Positions 53,504 through 64,000 of a stretch of DNA of 64,000 bases are shown here, in pieces (within the stretch, counting starts at the first letter, position 1; the number at the start of each line of letters is the position of its first letter). Origin of the DNA: Paragorgia papillata (lineage: Eukaryota > Cnidaria > Anthozoa > Scleralcyonacea > Coralliidae); contig JAWNZC010000220.1 in assembly GCA_035771165.1 (NCBI GenBank), forward strand, positions 462,501-526,500. Reading direction: 5' to 3'. The notes under the pieces were generated by a model. The model was not told where the DNA came from. It saw only the letters and a list, made by a program, of their open reading frames with translations, and did not search any database. The position numbers and the translations under genes were made by a program.

Positions 53504-55800
53504 ACATTTGCTTACCAAAACGTAGAGAAGCTCCAACAAGTGTGGTAAAAATTCGCGCGCGGTCACTGGAAATCTCCGAGTCTCGTCCTATAAGAAGTCA
53601 GGTCGTTGACGTTATAGAAGTCTGCTCTTGAGGCGGTCGGCGGGAGGAGAATGTCAGCACTGAAGGACAGATGGTTTGAGGGGGAAAACTAGCGAATACC
53701 AAGCAGGTTTTAGAACAATCAGAGGAGTACTTATGAACGAAGGCGCCACTTACATGTTATCATTCTTAATAACAACAAGGTCGGTCTTATTCAAACACGA
53801 CCTGTTGACAGTAGCAAGAAGAACACATCACACACGAGCACACCACGCTCTTCAGCGCAGCACGCTAGGCATCGTCGTGCACGCGAAGACATTTAGGACC
53901 CTAGATATCAACGACACTTCCCCCAAACGCGATCCGACAGGCGAGGGGAGCGGTTTTCTTCGAGTACAAGGACTCTGTCTATTCAGCTCTACTCCAGCTG
54001 TTTTTTTAGCTAACCTTTTGTGATCTTTATCGCAAGTGCAATTAACGAAGTAGCGATCCATGGCCTGTCTTTGTTTGCTCGACTAAACAATGCTTTCTCG
54101 TGAGTACAGTATACACGCAACACACCTTGGTCCCATTCTATTCCAAAATCATCCGTATCATAAGAATATTTTTAAAATTTCCTAACACGAAGTCCCGTCG
54201 GTTTAAGTTCAAAAATCAACACACGCGTCAATGATTTGTTTTTGGGTACAAAAATCATGAATTTCTTCTTGGTAAACATTGGAGTGATGTGCGGAGCTGG
54301 TGCACTCACAGGCGAAGCGCACGTCTGTTGTGTCTATGTTTGCTTGGCATAGGCATGCCATATAAGGTTTCGTCTATCAGTTAGTCATCAAAGGGCGAGA
54401 TAAAGCAAGTGCTTCGATTGATAACAAGCATATTTCATGTCGGAGTGTCAAGCAAAGCGAGACGAACCGTGAGGACACCATGTAGATTACAAGACCAAGG
54501 CATTTGTTTATACCAAGCCGTTTTCTGTGTGCACCACTACGCTACCCAAGTATATTCATGCCCGGCGCTAGTCTAGTTCCATAAAGTCGTCTTATTCGAG
54601 GCGCAATCTCGACTTTGGATGCGTTCAATCACGGTGTTAATAGAAGGGAGATGGTGGGTTTCTAAACGGTGATTCAATTTCATTATTAGGCTGGTCATCG
54701 ATCGTGATAGGATCAAAATGAAAGCAAAGTTATTTGGAGGAAATCTCTCGTCGGACATCCATTTGAGCATTCATAAAAAAATAGTGAGAACTAGTGTAAG
54801 CTATTCTAAAAGGATCCCGTCAAAATAAAAATAAAACAAAACACAGCCCGGGTCAACAACAGCACGCGCGAGATTACGTCTTGGCCTTGACGAAGGAACA
54901 TTAAGCAGAAAAACAGCGTGCTATCAAGCAATCAGTTGTAGGTGTGAACGAAAAGGCGTATTAAGTATATATACAAATTACAGTATCTGAGGTTGAGAAG
55001 GCAGATCTAAAGTTGGTAATATACAATTATGTGCAAGGATAATTTCTTTATATCAAGTGCGTTTAGCGTCTTATAGATGAACCGCTAAAAAGCAGGGTTC
55101 TTCGTAGGTGGTGTGTTAGGATGTACAGAAAATCTTGAAGATGGTAAACCGCCGAGATTTTTCGGAAGGAAATTGAAGTACGCTCCAAGTCCTAACAGGA
55201 AATCACAATTTCCGTTTTCTAAATCGCAGTTCAGTCAAATTGGGGATTTTGTACACACACACAGAGAGAAAATACCCACCAGGAAAATACCCTTGATTCG
55301 AACGCAACACATTACGATTGAAGACAAGCGCACTAACAGCGGCGAACACCACAAGGATAAGACGTACGTAATGACCAGTTCAAGGTTTGTGTCCCACCGA
55401 AACTTCCCAAGGTGAGCGATTCACCCTAAAAGGTGCGCGCAGCTTTCTGCGACCGAATAAACAACGTTGGTTTATTTATTTATATTTAAGATAATTACCT
55501 CCGGTTGTGTATCGTTGTCGCCTCACCAGAGCCCCGTATTCTCGAAGCACGCGTCTTTCGTTTCGGTCCAACTCGGTTTCGCCAGTGACGCTAATATCAC
55601 GACTGCCCGTTAGTAATCACTCACTACAATAACGCCTTGGCGCAAACAACAGCGCTTAAATTTCATTTGGTTTTGCATTCTAATCACCTCTTCTCCCAAT
55701 CGCATCAACGTCTCGCTAATTAACCTGACAGATGTTGCGTGCCACTCGAGATTTGGCCGTGACATTATTCTTGCGCCGCATCGAGGTGGGTCGGGGGTTG
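53291..55800. other. intergenic stretch, no gene supported
   Basis: An (ATT)n tract is at 53,468-53,506. Frames at 53,676-54,023 and 55,113-55,415 (about 100 codons each) match nothing I recognise and lack splice or motif support. Confidence 0.45.
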
Positions 55801-56380
55801 GGTGGGGTGTGGACACCAGTGAGCTATGTCATCTACTGGTCATTGATCAGGCAAAGACTGAGGGCATATCTAAACTTTTCTCCCTATAGGTCCAGTAAGG
55901 GCCACTGGGCCGGCTCTCATTGGTCCAGTGTTACTACAGAAGGAAACCAGAGTAAACTAGACTAACTTTAAACTAAACTAACTTTATTTATACTGGGTAA
56001 CCCTATCAGTCCTATATCTAAACTGTTTTTCATAGAGCCTATAGAGGTACAATAAGGACCATCCCTCATTGGTCCTACAGAAGGAAACTACAGTAAACTA
56101 AACTATAACTTTATTTAGACTGGATAACCCTATCAGTCATATCTAAACTGTTCTCCTTAGAGGTCCAGTAAGGACCATCCCTCATTGATCCAGTGTTACT
56201 ACAGGAGGAAACTGGAGTAAACTAAACTAACTTTATTTATACTGGATAACCCTATCAGTCATATCTAAACTGTTCTCTTTAGACGTCCAGTAAGGACCAT
56301 CCCTCATTGGTCCAGTGTTACTATACAAGATAAACCACCGGAAGTAAACTAAAAAATTTATACTGAACAACTCTATATAT
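55800..56380 (-). repeat. 128-bp tandem satellite, array 2 (inverted relative to array 1)
   Basis: CCAGTGTTAC, ACTTTATTTATACTGG, ATAACCCTATCAGTCATATC and TAAACTGTTCTC recur about four times. They are the reverse complements of the 30.3-30.9 kb unit. An (AAC)n tract (56,382-56,440) follows. Confidence 0.88.
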
Positions 56381-56563
56381 CAACAACAACAACAACAACA
56401 ACAACAGCAACAACAACAACAACAATAATAACAACAACAAAATTAAAAAGGCCGTTCTCCCATTTAAACGCGCCAAAAACCTGGGAAAAAATAGACTTTG
56501 TATGTCATGACTCGTATCGTGAAAACACAGTTGCGCCACCTTAATGACTAGCAATCCAAAGGT

Positions 56564-56576
56564 GTTGCGTAGCAAC
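56564..56576. promoter_or_regulatory. X-box-like (RFX) palindrome upstream of TTLL3
   Basis: GTTGCGTAGCAAC is a perfect inverted repeat of GTTGC around GTA. It fits the RFX X-box pattern GTNRCC-(0-3)-RGYAAC except for one base. It lies 119 bp before the start codon of a ciliary gene. RFX factors drive ciliary genes through such boxes in many animals. Confidence 0.45.
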
Positions 56577-56595
56577 CAGAGATGTCAAATTCAAC

Positions 56596-56673
56596 ATGGC
56601 GTCCAGATCAGATCGAGTGTTGTGTTGGATTGCATATTTTCCAACGAGCTCGACTGCACAGCAGCTCGATTGA
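56596..56673 (+). CDS. upstream open reading frame in the TTLL3 leader
   Basis: 25 codons from ATG 56,596 (context CAACATGGCG) to TGA, in frame with but separated from the main start at 56,683. If transcribed, it could reduce translation of TTLL3. Confidence 0.4.
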   Translation: MASRSDRVLCWIAYFPTSSTAQQLD

Positions 56674-56682
56674 GGCGCGAAT

Positions 56683-59600
56683 ATGCTCAAGTATTGTGAA
56701 GCCTATAGAATAATGCGTGAATCTTTATGTCGAGGAAATAGTCGTGGAGATTTTTGCAAAGGAGATACAGAAACTCGAGGAGATGAGGGGAGGCGAATAT
56801 CGTTCGACCGTGGTGGCTTTTCCTCGCAAACGCAAAGCCAAGACTGCCGTGTGTCTAAGGACGAGGTACATAAAAGCCTAACGGAAGACGGAGAGGGTTT
56901 AGAGAAGCAGTTTCGCCGTCAATCGGTTAGCTTCGAGGAAGAGTTTACGTTCACGCCAAGGTTGAACATGGCCAGTGTTCGAATGGCGAAAGAGCGAAGT
57001 GGCAGAGCACATGAAGCTGTCGAAAGGAAGACAACGGCGCTAGAAGCAGAGGTCGAAATGACATTTACTTTCAAGCCGAAAGTGAGCAGCAAAAGTGAAA
57101 AGATTGCCCAAGGGTTGAAGACGTCTTTCTTCGAGAGACAACTCATTCATGTTGAAAATCAGAAGAAGAAGGTTAGCAAATGGTTTTACAAAGCAAAAAT
57201 TGTAGCTCTAACCTAATTGTAGCTCATTCGCCTCAATTCAATTGAGTTTTTGATCCGTTCCCTTCTGAGCTCTGAAAATCTAGTATTCATACTGTTTTGT
57301 TGTCAATCTGTTTCGAGAAAAAAACAGGTGGACATCTGTACCTTATCAAATTGTACATTTTTCATGAGTGCATTGTCATTATTATAACACCCGCGCTGTT
57401 AAATCTCTTGAAGGCATAATTAAATAACTATTAGATTTCACTAAATGATTTCCATGACTTCGGCACTGACATATTTGTTTTAATATCCTGTCAGAAATTG
57501 AATTATTGTAAAAGCTACTTAGATTTTATTACAAGTACACTGTTTGAAGGGTAAACTAAAGACCTTTTTTTCCTTAATCGGATCAAGGTTGAAATATATA
57601 AATATTTAATAAATTTCAAAAGCCACATAGTACTATTCTAATTTGGGACTATTCTAATTTATGCAAAACCACAACATCTGGTTTTTTGGTTTTAAAACAT
57701 GTAATGTGTCTCTGTTTTATGCTGTTGTTTTGCGACTGTTATAGTTGGATACTCAAGATGTAATGCAGCCTTCATACTTTAGCCAATCAAGATTAAGTCC
57801 TGTCATTCATCCGCCAAGGCATAGGAAACTACTGAAATCGGTGAGCTTATTTATAAATGGGTATCTCTTAGCTGATTAAAACATTGATTCTTCATAAACA
57901 TTGAGAAATGTCAGTAATATAATGGTTAGTATGATGTCATATTGTGTAGATATTATTTGTACAGTATCAATATCATTGTACAGTAAAAACCAACAATTTG
58001 TTAAAGTGCCTATGTCATCCTCAGGGACTTTACATATTTATACTAATTGGAACATTCTGAGAAGATTTGTAATATATCTTCTCAGGTGAAAATTTCATCT
58101 TCATGGATTTTTTTCCCCATTAAAGTTGACGGAAGTGACATCGAAAGAGGAATTTCTCTATATGAAAATCACTTTACAGATTCCTCTTTTGACGTCACTT
58201 CCATCAAGATGAAATTTTCACCTGAGAAGATATATTACAAATCTTCTCAGAATGTTCCAATTAGTATAAATATGTAAAGTCCCTGAGGATGACATAGATT
58301 GATGAGGCACTTTAACAGGCACATAGGCACATTAACAGGCACAAATATTTTTTTCCAGTGAGAATATGTGCAAACAAATGCTACAGATCTTAAATGTTAT
58401 TGTGTTGTCCCAATGGCATAGTTACATTGTTACAATTTGCATAAAACTTGTCATGACAACCCCTTTTTTTCCATTATGCTGTAAATGCCAATATTTTAGA
58501 TGTTATTTGTGAATATGTGAATCAACATCGTCAAATAAAATCATGTGGTGTTAGACAGAGTAAAAAAAAATAAAAGGGATGTTTTTGGCTGGTTCAGGCA
58601 GAAATAAGTTAATGACTTGTTAACCAATTGTTGCCTAATGCTAGCTGGCCGACTGTTTATTCATTGACGAGTAAAATTATATGGTGAACATTAGACAGAT
58701 TTGGCCAGTTCAAGGTATCTGAAATGTTATGAATGTGTTTTATTAAATTATAATTTTCTTGTGGATTAAGAATTAGATGGAGAAAAATTTGACTTGAAAC
58801 CTTTAAGAGCATTTAGTTGCATGTTGTTTGAAAAATGACATTCAAATTTCCATATTTTGACCATTCTAGGCAAATCACATTGCACACTGTTTAACCCGAT
58901 ACTGCCTAGGATGTCTGAGGGTTCACTCTTTAATGAGCAAAATTGTCTGGCGTTAGAGTTTAGAAAAAATAAATTGGCCAGCTCAGGCAGAAATGGGTTA
59001 AATTCAACCCTGATTTAAATACTGTTTAATAAACTAGCAGGAGTGTTTTATCAGATATAAAGACACAAGGCGAAGCCGAGTGTTTTTATATCTGATAAAA
59101 CACGAACTGCGAGTTTATTGAACGGCTTCAAAAATGAACCACTTGGTAAATTCATTGGCGTAGTAAGTTTGAAAGATAACTTGTCTAAGCCAAGAAAATC
59201 AAAGCTAAAGTTTATGTAAATCAGGAGGTATCTTTATCACATATAAAGACACTGATTAAACTTTAATTTCTTTTGAATTTTCCTCATGAATTATTAATGA
59301 GTTTTTGAAAATAGTACAGTAACTGAAAGAGCTGCATTTTCTTCAAATTTTAATACAGGAGTTATCAAAGTCTGAGAGGTCCCAAACAGATGGCAAGATA
59401 GTAAGTGAGTTAGAAAAAACTAAACTGACAAGGTCAGCACCTGATTGTCTGACAGCTGCTGCTCCCAAGAAACAGGATGTTTGTGAGAAAATAAGCACAA
59501 TGGACCACACCAATGAGAGAGAAAATGATCAACGTGATTTGTATAACAAAACAGAAGATGGCGTTGAAGAGCTTGTTGAGAATTCTCCATACAGCTGTTC

Positions 59601-62600
59601 AGCAGAGAATTTGTCTCAGAAACGAAGCAAACAAGCTTTGAGAAGACATAAAAGAATGAAGACATATCCTGGAGTTAACAACAGTAAAGATGTTTTTGTA
59701 GAAAATGGTAATATTAATAAGGATCGGAAGAAATCAACAGAAGGTCATCATAAGAGAGCTTCAACTATCTCTGGGCTATGTCTGAAGGGGCAGTGCCATA
59801 ACATTCCTATATTTGACAGATTAAAACAATCCAAGGAGACAGCAGAGAATGCAATCAGGGTATGAAAACATGAAAAATAGTATACTGTAGTATCAGGGTT
59901 TACATTAGTTGGAGGTTACCCCTCTGCATGTTAACTATAATAGTTGGAGAAACCAGTGATGGATTTACAGGGGGGTGCGCACCCACCTGGCCCTTGGCCA
60001 AGGGGGTGCAGGAGGTGCCACTTACGCAATTAGTGCCTTGCTGCTGTGGGGTGCGACGTGGATTTCATTGAAAATGTCAATCACATTTCTAATGTCTAGC
60101 TTCCTTGTGATTATCCCTAATAAAATCCATAATAAAACGTCCACTTTATCCCTAAATTTATTTGACACCTTCCAGGTTTGATAAAATTAATGCGCTATTG
60201 AAAACACGATTTAAAACTTTTAAATCTTTCTTCAAAGTACCAACAGAATGCAAGAAATGCCATTTCAGAGGTCCAAATTTCAAAAATTCTCAGGGGGGAG
60301 CATGCCCCCAGACCCCCCTAGGAATAGTTTGACTAAGGTATAAAAAAATTATAGATCCACCCCTGCAGCACCACCCCTACCAGATCAAGCTGGATCCATC
60401 ACTGGGAGAAACATCATGAGCACCCCCCCCCCCCCCCAATTTGAAGTTTGAAATTACTGGATTTATTGCAGGCTGCCCTGTAATGTAATAGTAATACAGG
60501 CCTAGAATTTCCCTAAATGTATCCACAGCAATTGCATTAAAAATTGCTGTAGATAGTGGATCTCCACAGCAATTTTGGCAGTCGACTCCACAGAATTTTT
60601 TCATGTGTTTTCATGGTTTGTGTACACGGTCCAGTCTAGTTGATATTTACAATTATAGTGTGAAGTCCTACACTCTATCACTACAGCTCAAAAAAAATTA
60701 CGGCTATTGTCTGTAGTGATCCATGGCATTATTTTTTGGCCTCCAAAAACACCAAAAGGTACTGATCTGGACAAAAATCAGGTCAACATTTTCCCACTGA
60801 CCCTAATTTTTTCGTTTTCTTTCAAGTGTCAGAACTTGAATTTATATGTACTGGTATATCTGCAAATACCATGTACTTACTACATAGTTAAAGCTACTGT
60901 AATCAAGAGACAGTACCTTTCACCATATTACTGGTAGATTTTTTCTTTAATCTTCTTCCTCCCACTAATTCCATTGTTCTTATTAGGACCACAAGGTCTT
61001 TGTGTGTCATGGTCCATACCCCATAGTCAGAGCTAGTCTACGAAAACGAGGTTGGGTGGAAAAACACTTCAAAGGTTGCCCAGCTGTGGCAGCCAACAGG
61101 AGCAAGGGGCTCTCCACTTCTAATCTGGAAGCAAAAGAAAATTCATACGAAAATGAAGACAATGCTCCAGAAGGGAAAAGAAAAATATCATTGGATAGGA
61201 TAGATGAACAAGATGGCTATGACGGTAATGATAGCACACTATGGAGTGCAGGATATGAAAATGAAAACTGTGAATATAGTCTTTTGGTAGGTTCAAAACT
61301 AGTGACTTCATTATATTATAATTATATATTTAACAAATAGAAAATTGCTTGCATGTCTCTGTACTGTGATACAAACACGAATGATGTAATTTCAACTGGA
61401 AAAAATGTCCAGTGCTTACGGGAGATCTAACCAAACACAGCATGCGTTGTACAATATAAAATGAAAATGACATCAAACATGTCTCTATACTCTGAGTGAA
61501 AATGTGGCTCAACCAATCAGATCATGCATAGGACACCTGTTATTTTATAAATATACACGTATATATAAATATATATATATATATAAATCTACAAATATTA
61601 ATGTGCATATTTTTTTTTGTTTGTTTAGTCTCGATTTTGTCGTAATGCCACAGCTTCATTTTTCTGGACTTGCAAACGAGATGACATCGACTTCAAATAT
61701 TTGAGAAAGGTAAATTTTGTGTGGTACAGTAGAATGATTTTATATCTCGTTTTATATATTACAGAATAATGTCAGTGTTTTCAGAACTACAATATTAAGT
61801 ATTACCTAACAGCTTAAATATAATTATTAATTTAGTTTATTAAGTACTACTAATGATTTGCTTTTCTCTAGGACCAAACGGCAAACCATTTTTCAAAAGC
61901 TTATTCGTTTACCACCAAGGTAAGTTTTTCAAAATCAGCCCCATGGAAAAATAGATTTGACGGGACAATATTGTACTTTTAGCATGTTTTCTCAGTACAA
62001 CACACACTAGATATAACAAAATCCCCAACCTTAAACCAGTATTAACCATTTACTGTAATGGACGTACTGAAAGTTAACGTTTTTCACTTTCGGCCTTTGG
62101 CCATCAAATCTTCCTAAACTAAATTGGCTTTACTAAATGTTAGATAACACTGTTATATTTAATTCAATATATTGATTCTCACTAACATACAATAGGTGAT
62201 ATACGTACCATTATTTCAATACGGAACACTCTTCCTTTGAAGCTTTTAATATGTTCTTGACAGCAGCTCCTCTTTCTCTTCAAAACTTTCCGCCATTTGT
62301 TTGATTTTCTTACGTCATACATGGTCCCGCGAGACAAACCTCGCGAGACAACCCGCGAGATGCATAATAAGCGAGTTTGCGCGCGCATCATTTTTCAAAA
62401 AAACTGGCAAACTCTACTCAAAGTAAACATACTGTTTAAAAGCAACGAAGTATAGATACAGTTTCTGGATGTTTAACACTGTTATTCTGCTGTTGTTGAC
62501 TCGCTAGCAAGTCTGTTTGCCATTGCTTACTTTGTGGGGAGCCTGCCAATTCCTTTGCAAAATGATGCCCGCGCAATACCTTGAAATCTCCCCCAAAAAA

Positions 62601-63839
62601 TTAGCCCTACGTATAGCCGTCTTTCCCCCTCACGGATTCCCGAATTTTCCGGGAGGGGCAAAGACGTCCGCATACAGGCTACCAAAGAATTCAAGTTTTT
62701 AAAATTTTTTTTGCGTCAGGTTGGTTTATGCAGTCATTTGAGAAATCTCTCGTGGTTCGAAAATGCTCGTTCAGACACGTTTTTCCCGCGTTGTCATCGA
62801 CTTGGCTCTGATGAAGAAAAGGAAGATTTTATTGGTAAACAGAAATTGATGGCGTTGTCACGTGTTGCGCGCGCATTATTTTGGTGGACATTAGTAATGC
62901 GCGCGCATTATTTTGGCGGACATTAGTATTGCGCGCGCATTATTTTGGCGGACATTAGTATTGCGCGCGCATTATTTTGGCGGACATTAGTGTTGCGCGC
63001 GCATTATTTTGGCGGACATTAGTATTGCGCGCGCATTATTTTGGCGGACTTTAGTATTGTTCAGGCAACAATACTGTAACAACTTGCGAGATTTTTACGC
63101 GTGTACGCAGCACTACTTTTTTACACTTTATGAATACGGTGTATTTTGTTGATCTTCCCTCCTTTTTTGCTTGCTTTAAGTGGAGCCCGCCAAAAAGACG
63201 GTTGCGTCCTCCAATTGACAGTAGTACCGAAAAAGATGACTTGTACATTTAACCACAATCCTTTGCGAGCCGTAAATATTGTTTCTAGCAGACTATTGGA
63301 AGATAGGGTTTTAAAACGATCAACTTTGGTAGGAATGAAGTTCTTGCTTACTTCATCCATCTTAGCATGAGGAAAACACTGTTTAGTTGTTATTTGAGCT
63401 GATTTGAGGTCGCAAAGCATTGTGGTTAAATGTACCGCCGCCATCATTTTCGGTACCGCCAACCAATTTTCATGTCGCTTCAACTTTGGGTATTTGTGGT
63501 ATTTTTCCAGATGATTATCGTATAACATCAGCTTGCAACATCTTAAAATGGCTTCTCAAGCATTCGGGCGACCAACCAGCTACAACGGTTCCTTCCATAG
63601 TCAAGTCAAATTCTATGACATCGGTGAGGACCGACACGAGCGGTAAACTAAATCATACTGGGTCTTCCACCAATGGCCGGTTCCAACCACCGCCCCAGAG
63701 GTCAAAGTCGAGTGTACCTGCGGTGGAGGACCCGTCCGTTATTGGTCAAGTTCCATCACGTGCTGTGACGTTGGCTCTTCAGGCATGCGAGGAGTTTATC
63801 AGGTGTAGAAAGAACGAAGATATTGACGAACATTGTAAG
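56683..63839 (+). CDS. TTLL3: tubulin monoglycylase TTLL3/TTLL8-like, first eight exons, 3' end outside window
   Basis: Exons 56683-57171, 57745-57840, 59359-59859, 60987-61286, 61629-61709, 61872-61919, 62720-62834 and 63511-63839. All junctions are GT/AG; all are phase 0 except the exon 7/8 join, where phase 1 restores Asp. Exon 1 has two FTFxPxx motifs (FTFTPRLN and FTFKPKVS), and exons 1-3 are a family-poor N-terminus. Exon 4 gives [20 protein letters not shown], then RGWVEKHF. Exon 5 gives [18 protein letters not shown], exon 6 [16 protein letters not shown], exon 7 [12 protein letters not shown] and FFPRCHRLG. Exon 8 gives [17 protein letters not shown] and, near its end, NEDIDEH. This order is that of TTLL3 and TTLL8. 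The ATP-grasp catalytic core lies beyond the right edge. The enzyme would add the first glycine to axonemal tubulin. TTLL3 and TTLL8 cannot be separated here. Confidence 0.92.
58001..58315. mobile_element. foldback/MITE element with ends TTAAAGTGCC (TTLL3 intron 2)
   Basis: The arms are about 105 bp: TTAAAGTGCCTATGTCATCC, then TCAGGGACTTTACATATTTA on the left, mirrored on the right to GGCACTTTAA. A second inner pair (TGACATCGAAAGAGGAAT against ATTCCTCTTTTGACGTCA) extends it. Ends are shared with 13,014-13,385. Confidence 0.9.
59020..59306. mobile_element. dispersed foldback element, copy 2 (TTLL3 intron 2)
   Basis: Same block order as 3,746-4,022: TGTTTTATCAGATATAAAGA, then GGCGAAGCCGAGTGTTTTTA, then GGCGTAGTAAGTTTGAAA, then CCTCATGAATTATTAATGA. 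The inverted repeat is longer than in copy 1. Confidence 0.75.
59954..60404. mobile_element. non-autonomous hAT-type element, 451 bp, exact 8-bp target duplication (TTLL3 intron 3)
   Basis: Ends CAGTGATGGAT and ATCCATCACTG. GGAGAAAC is duplicated at 59,946-59,953 and 60,405-60,412. The interior has GGGGGAGCATGCCCCCAGAC. No open frame. Confidence 0.93.
62867..63060 (+). repeat. 32-bp tandem repeat with GCGCGCGC, six copies (TTLL3 intron 7)
   Basis: Units start at about 62,867, 62,899, 62,931, 62,963, 62,995 and 63,027. Each holds GCGCGCGCATTATTTTGGCG followed by GACATTAGTATT. The period is exact and the copies are nearly identical. Confidence 0.95.
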
Positions 63840-64000
63840 GTGAGCTAAAATCTTATTTGTGTCAAAAATACCGTAAATATGCAAGAGTAAATACTGCAAG
63901 AAATGTGAGAACAAAACAACAACGCACTGTGCTCTGATTGGCTAAAATATCTGCCTCAATAGCTCAAAAAAAAACGTGCTGACGTGATTTGACGTGACAG

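Noticed and set aside
55113..55415. Plus-strand 100-codon frame
   Set aside because: The start context is weak, no known motif is present, and no splice partner is visible.
63420..63510. Treating 63,420-63,510 as coding with the last TTLL3 exon
   Set aside because: The frame is open but the 3' splice site ATTTTTCCAG at 63,501-63,510 and phase 1 of exon 7 fit exactly at 63,511; upstream residues do not match the family.

Overview
The window is animal nuclear DNA. Its genes have spliced coding exons with GT/AG borders, and they encode metazoan proteins: a phosducin-like protein, a Rap guanine-nucleotide exchange factor, a KEOPS subunit and a ciliary tubulin glycylase. Several kilobases of low-complexity sequence and many small transposons separate them. 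The AT-rich background, the R2-like and RTE-like LINEs, and the abundant foldback elements fit a marine invertebrate. I favour a cnidarian (anthozoan), but this rests on general impression and is not proven.

Layout. 1-3,207: 3' part of an R2-superfamily LINE (RT, CCHC, restriction-like endonuclease) with a (GAAA)n tail, lying antisense to a host gene. 3,493-9,909 (minus): PDCL, six exons seen, 3' end outside the window. Its introns hold a hAT-type element with target duplications, a 21-bp minisatellite, an RTE-like LINE fragment and a broken piggyBac element. 9,910-20,800: no confident gene; AAC/CAG tracts, tRNA-derived SINEs, foldback elements and a 638-bp hAT-type element inside a SINE. 20,828-23,782 (plus): a complete, apparently intronless RAPGEF1 (C3G) reading frame. 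24,300-39,700: no confident gene; dispersed terminal-inverted-repeat (TIR) elements, a 128-bp satellite, a 12-bp satellite, and a composite element at 36.0-36.85 kb with a perfect 115-bp palindrome and a SAM-like first exon. 40,009-42,555 (plus): TPRKB, complete in five exons (174 aa), with an 89-bp tRNA-like tandem array in intron 1 and a CAA/CAG tract in intron 3. 43,473-46,015 (minus): a predicted two-exon gene of unknown function, convergent with TPRKB, with tetranucleotide arrays in its intron. 46,100-56,500: no confident gene; SINEs, satellites and TIR elements. 56,683-63,839 (plus): first eight coding exons of a TTLL3/TTLL8-type tubulin monoglycylase that runs off the right edge, with an X-box-like palindrome just upstream.

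The four recognised genes do not form a pathway: G-protein/chaperonin regulation (PDCL), Rap signalling (RAPGEF1), tRNA t6A modification (TPRKB) and axonemal tubulin glycylation (TTLL3). Most of the remaining sequence consists of non-autonomous DNA transposons, SINEs and simple repeats. Several of them show nested insertions or exact 8-bp target duplications that can be read directly.
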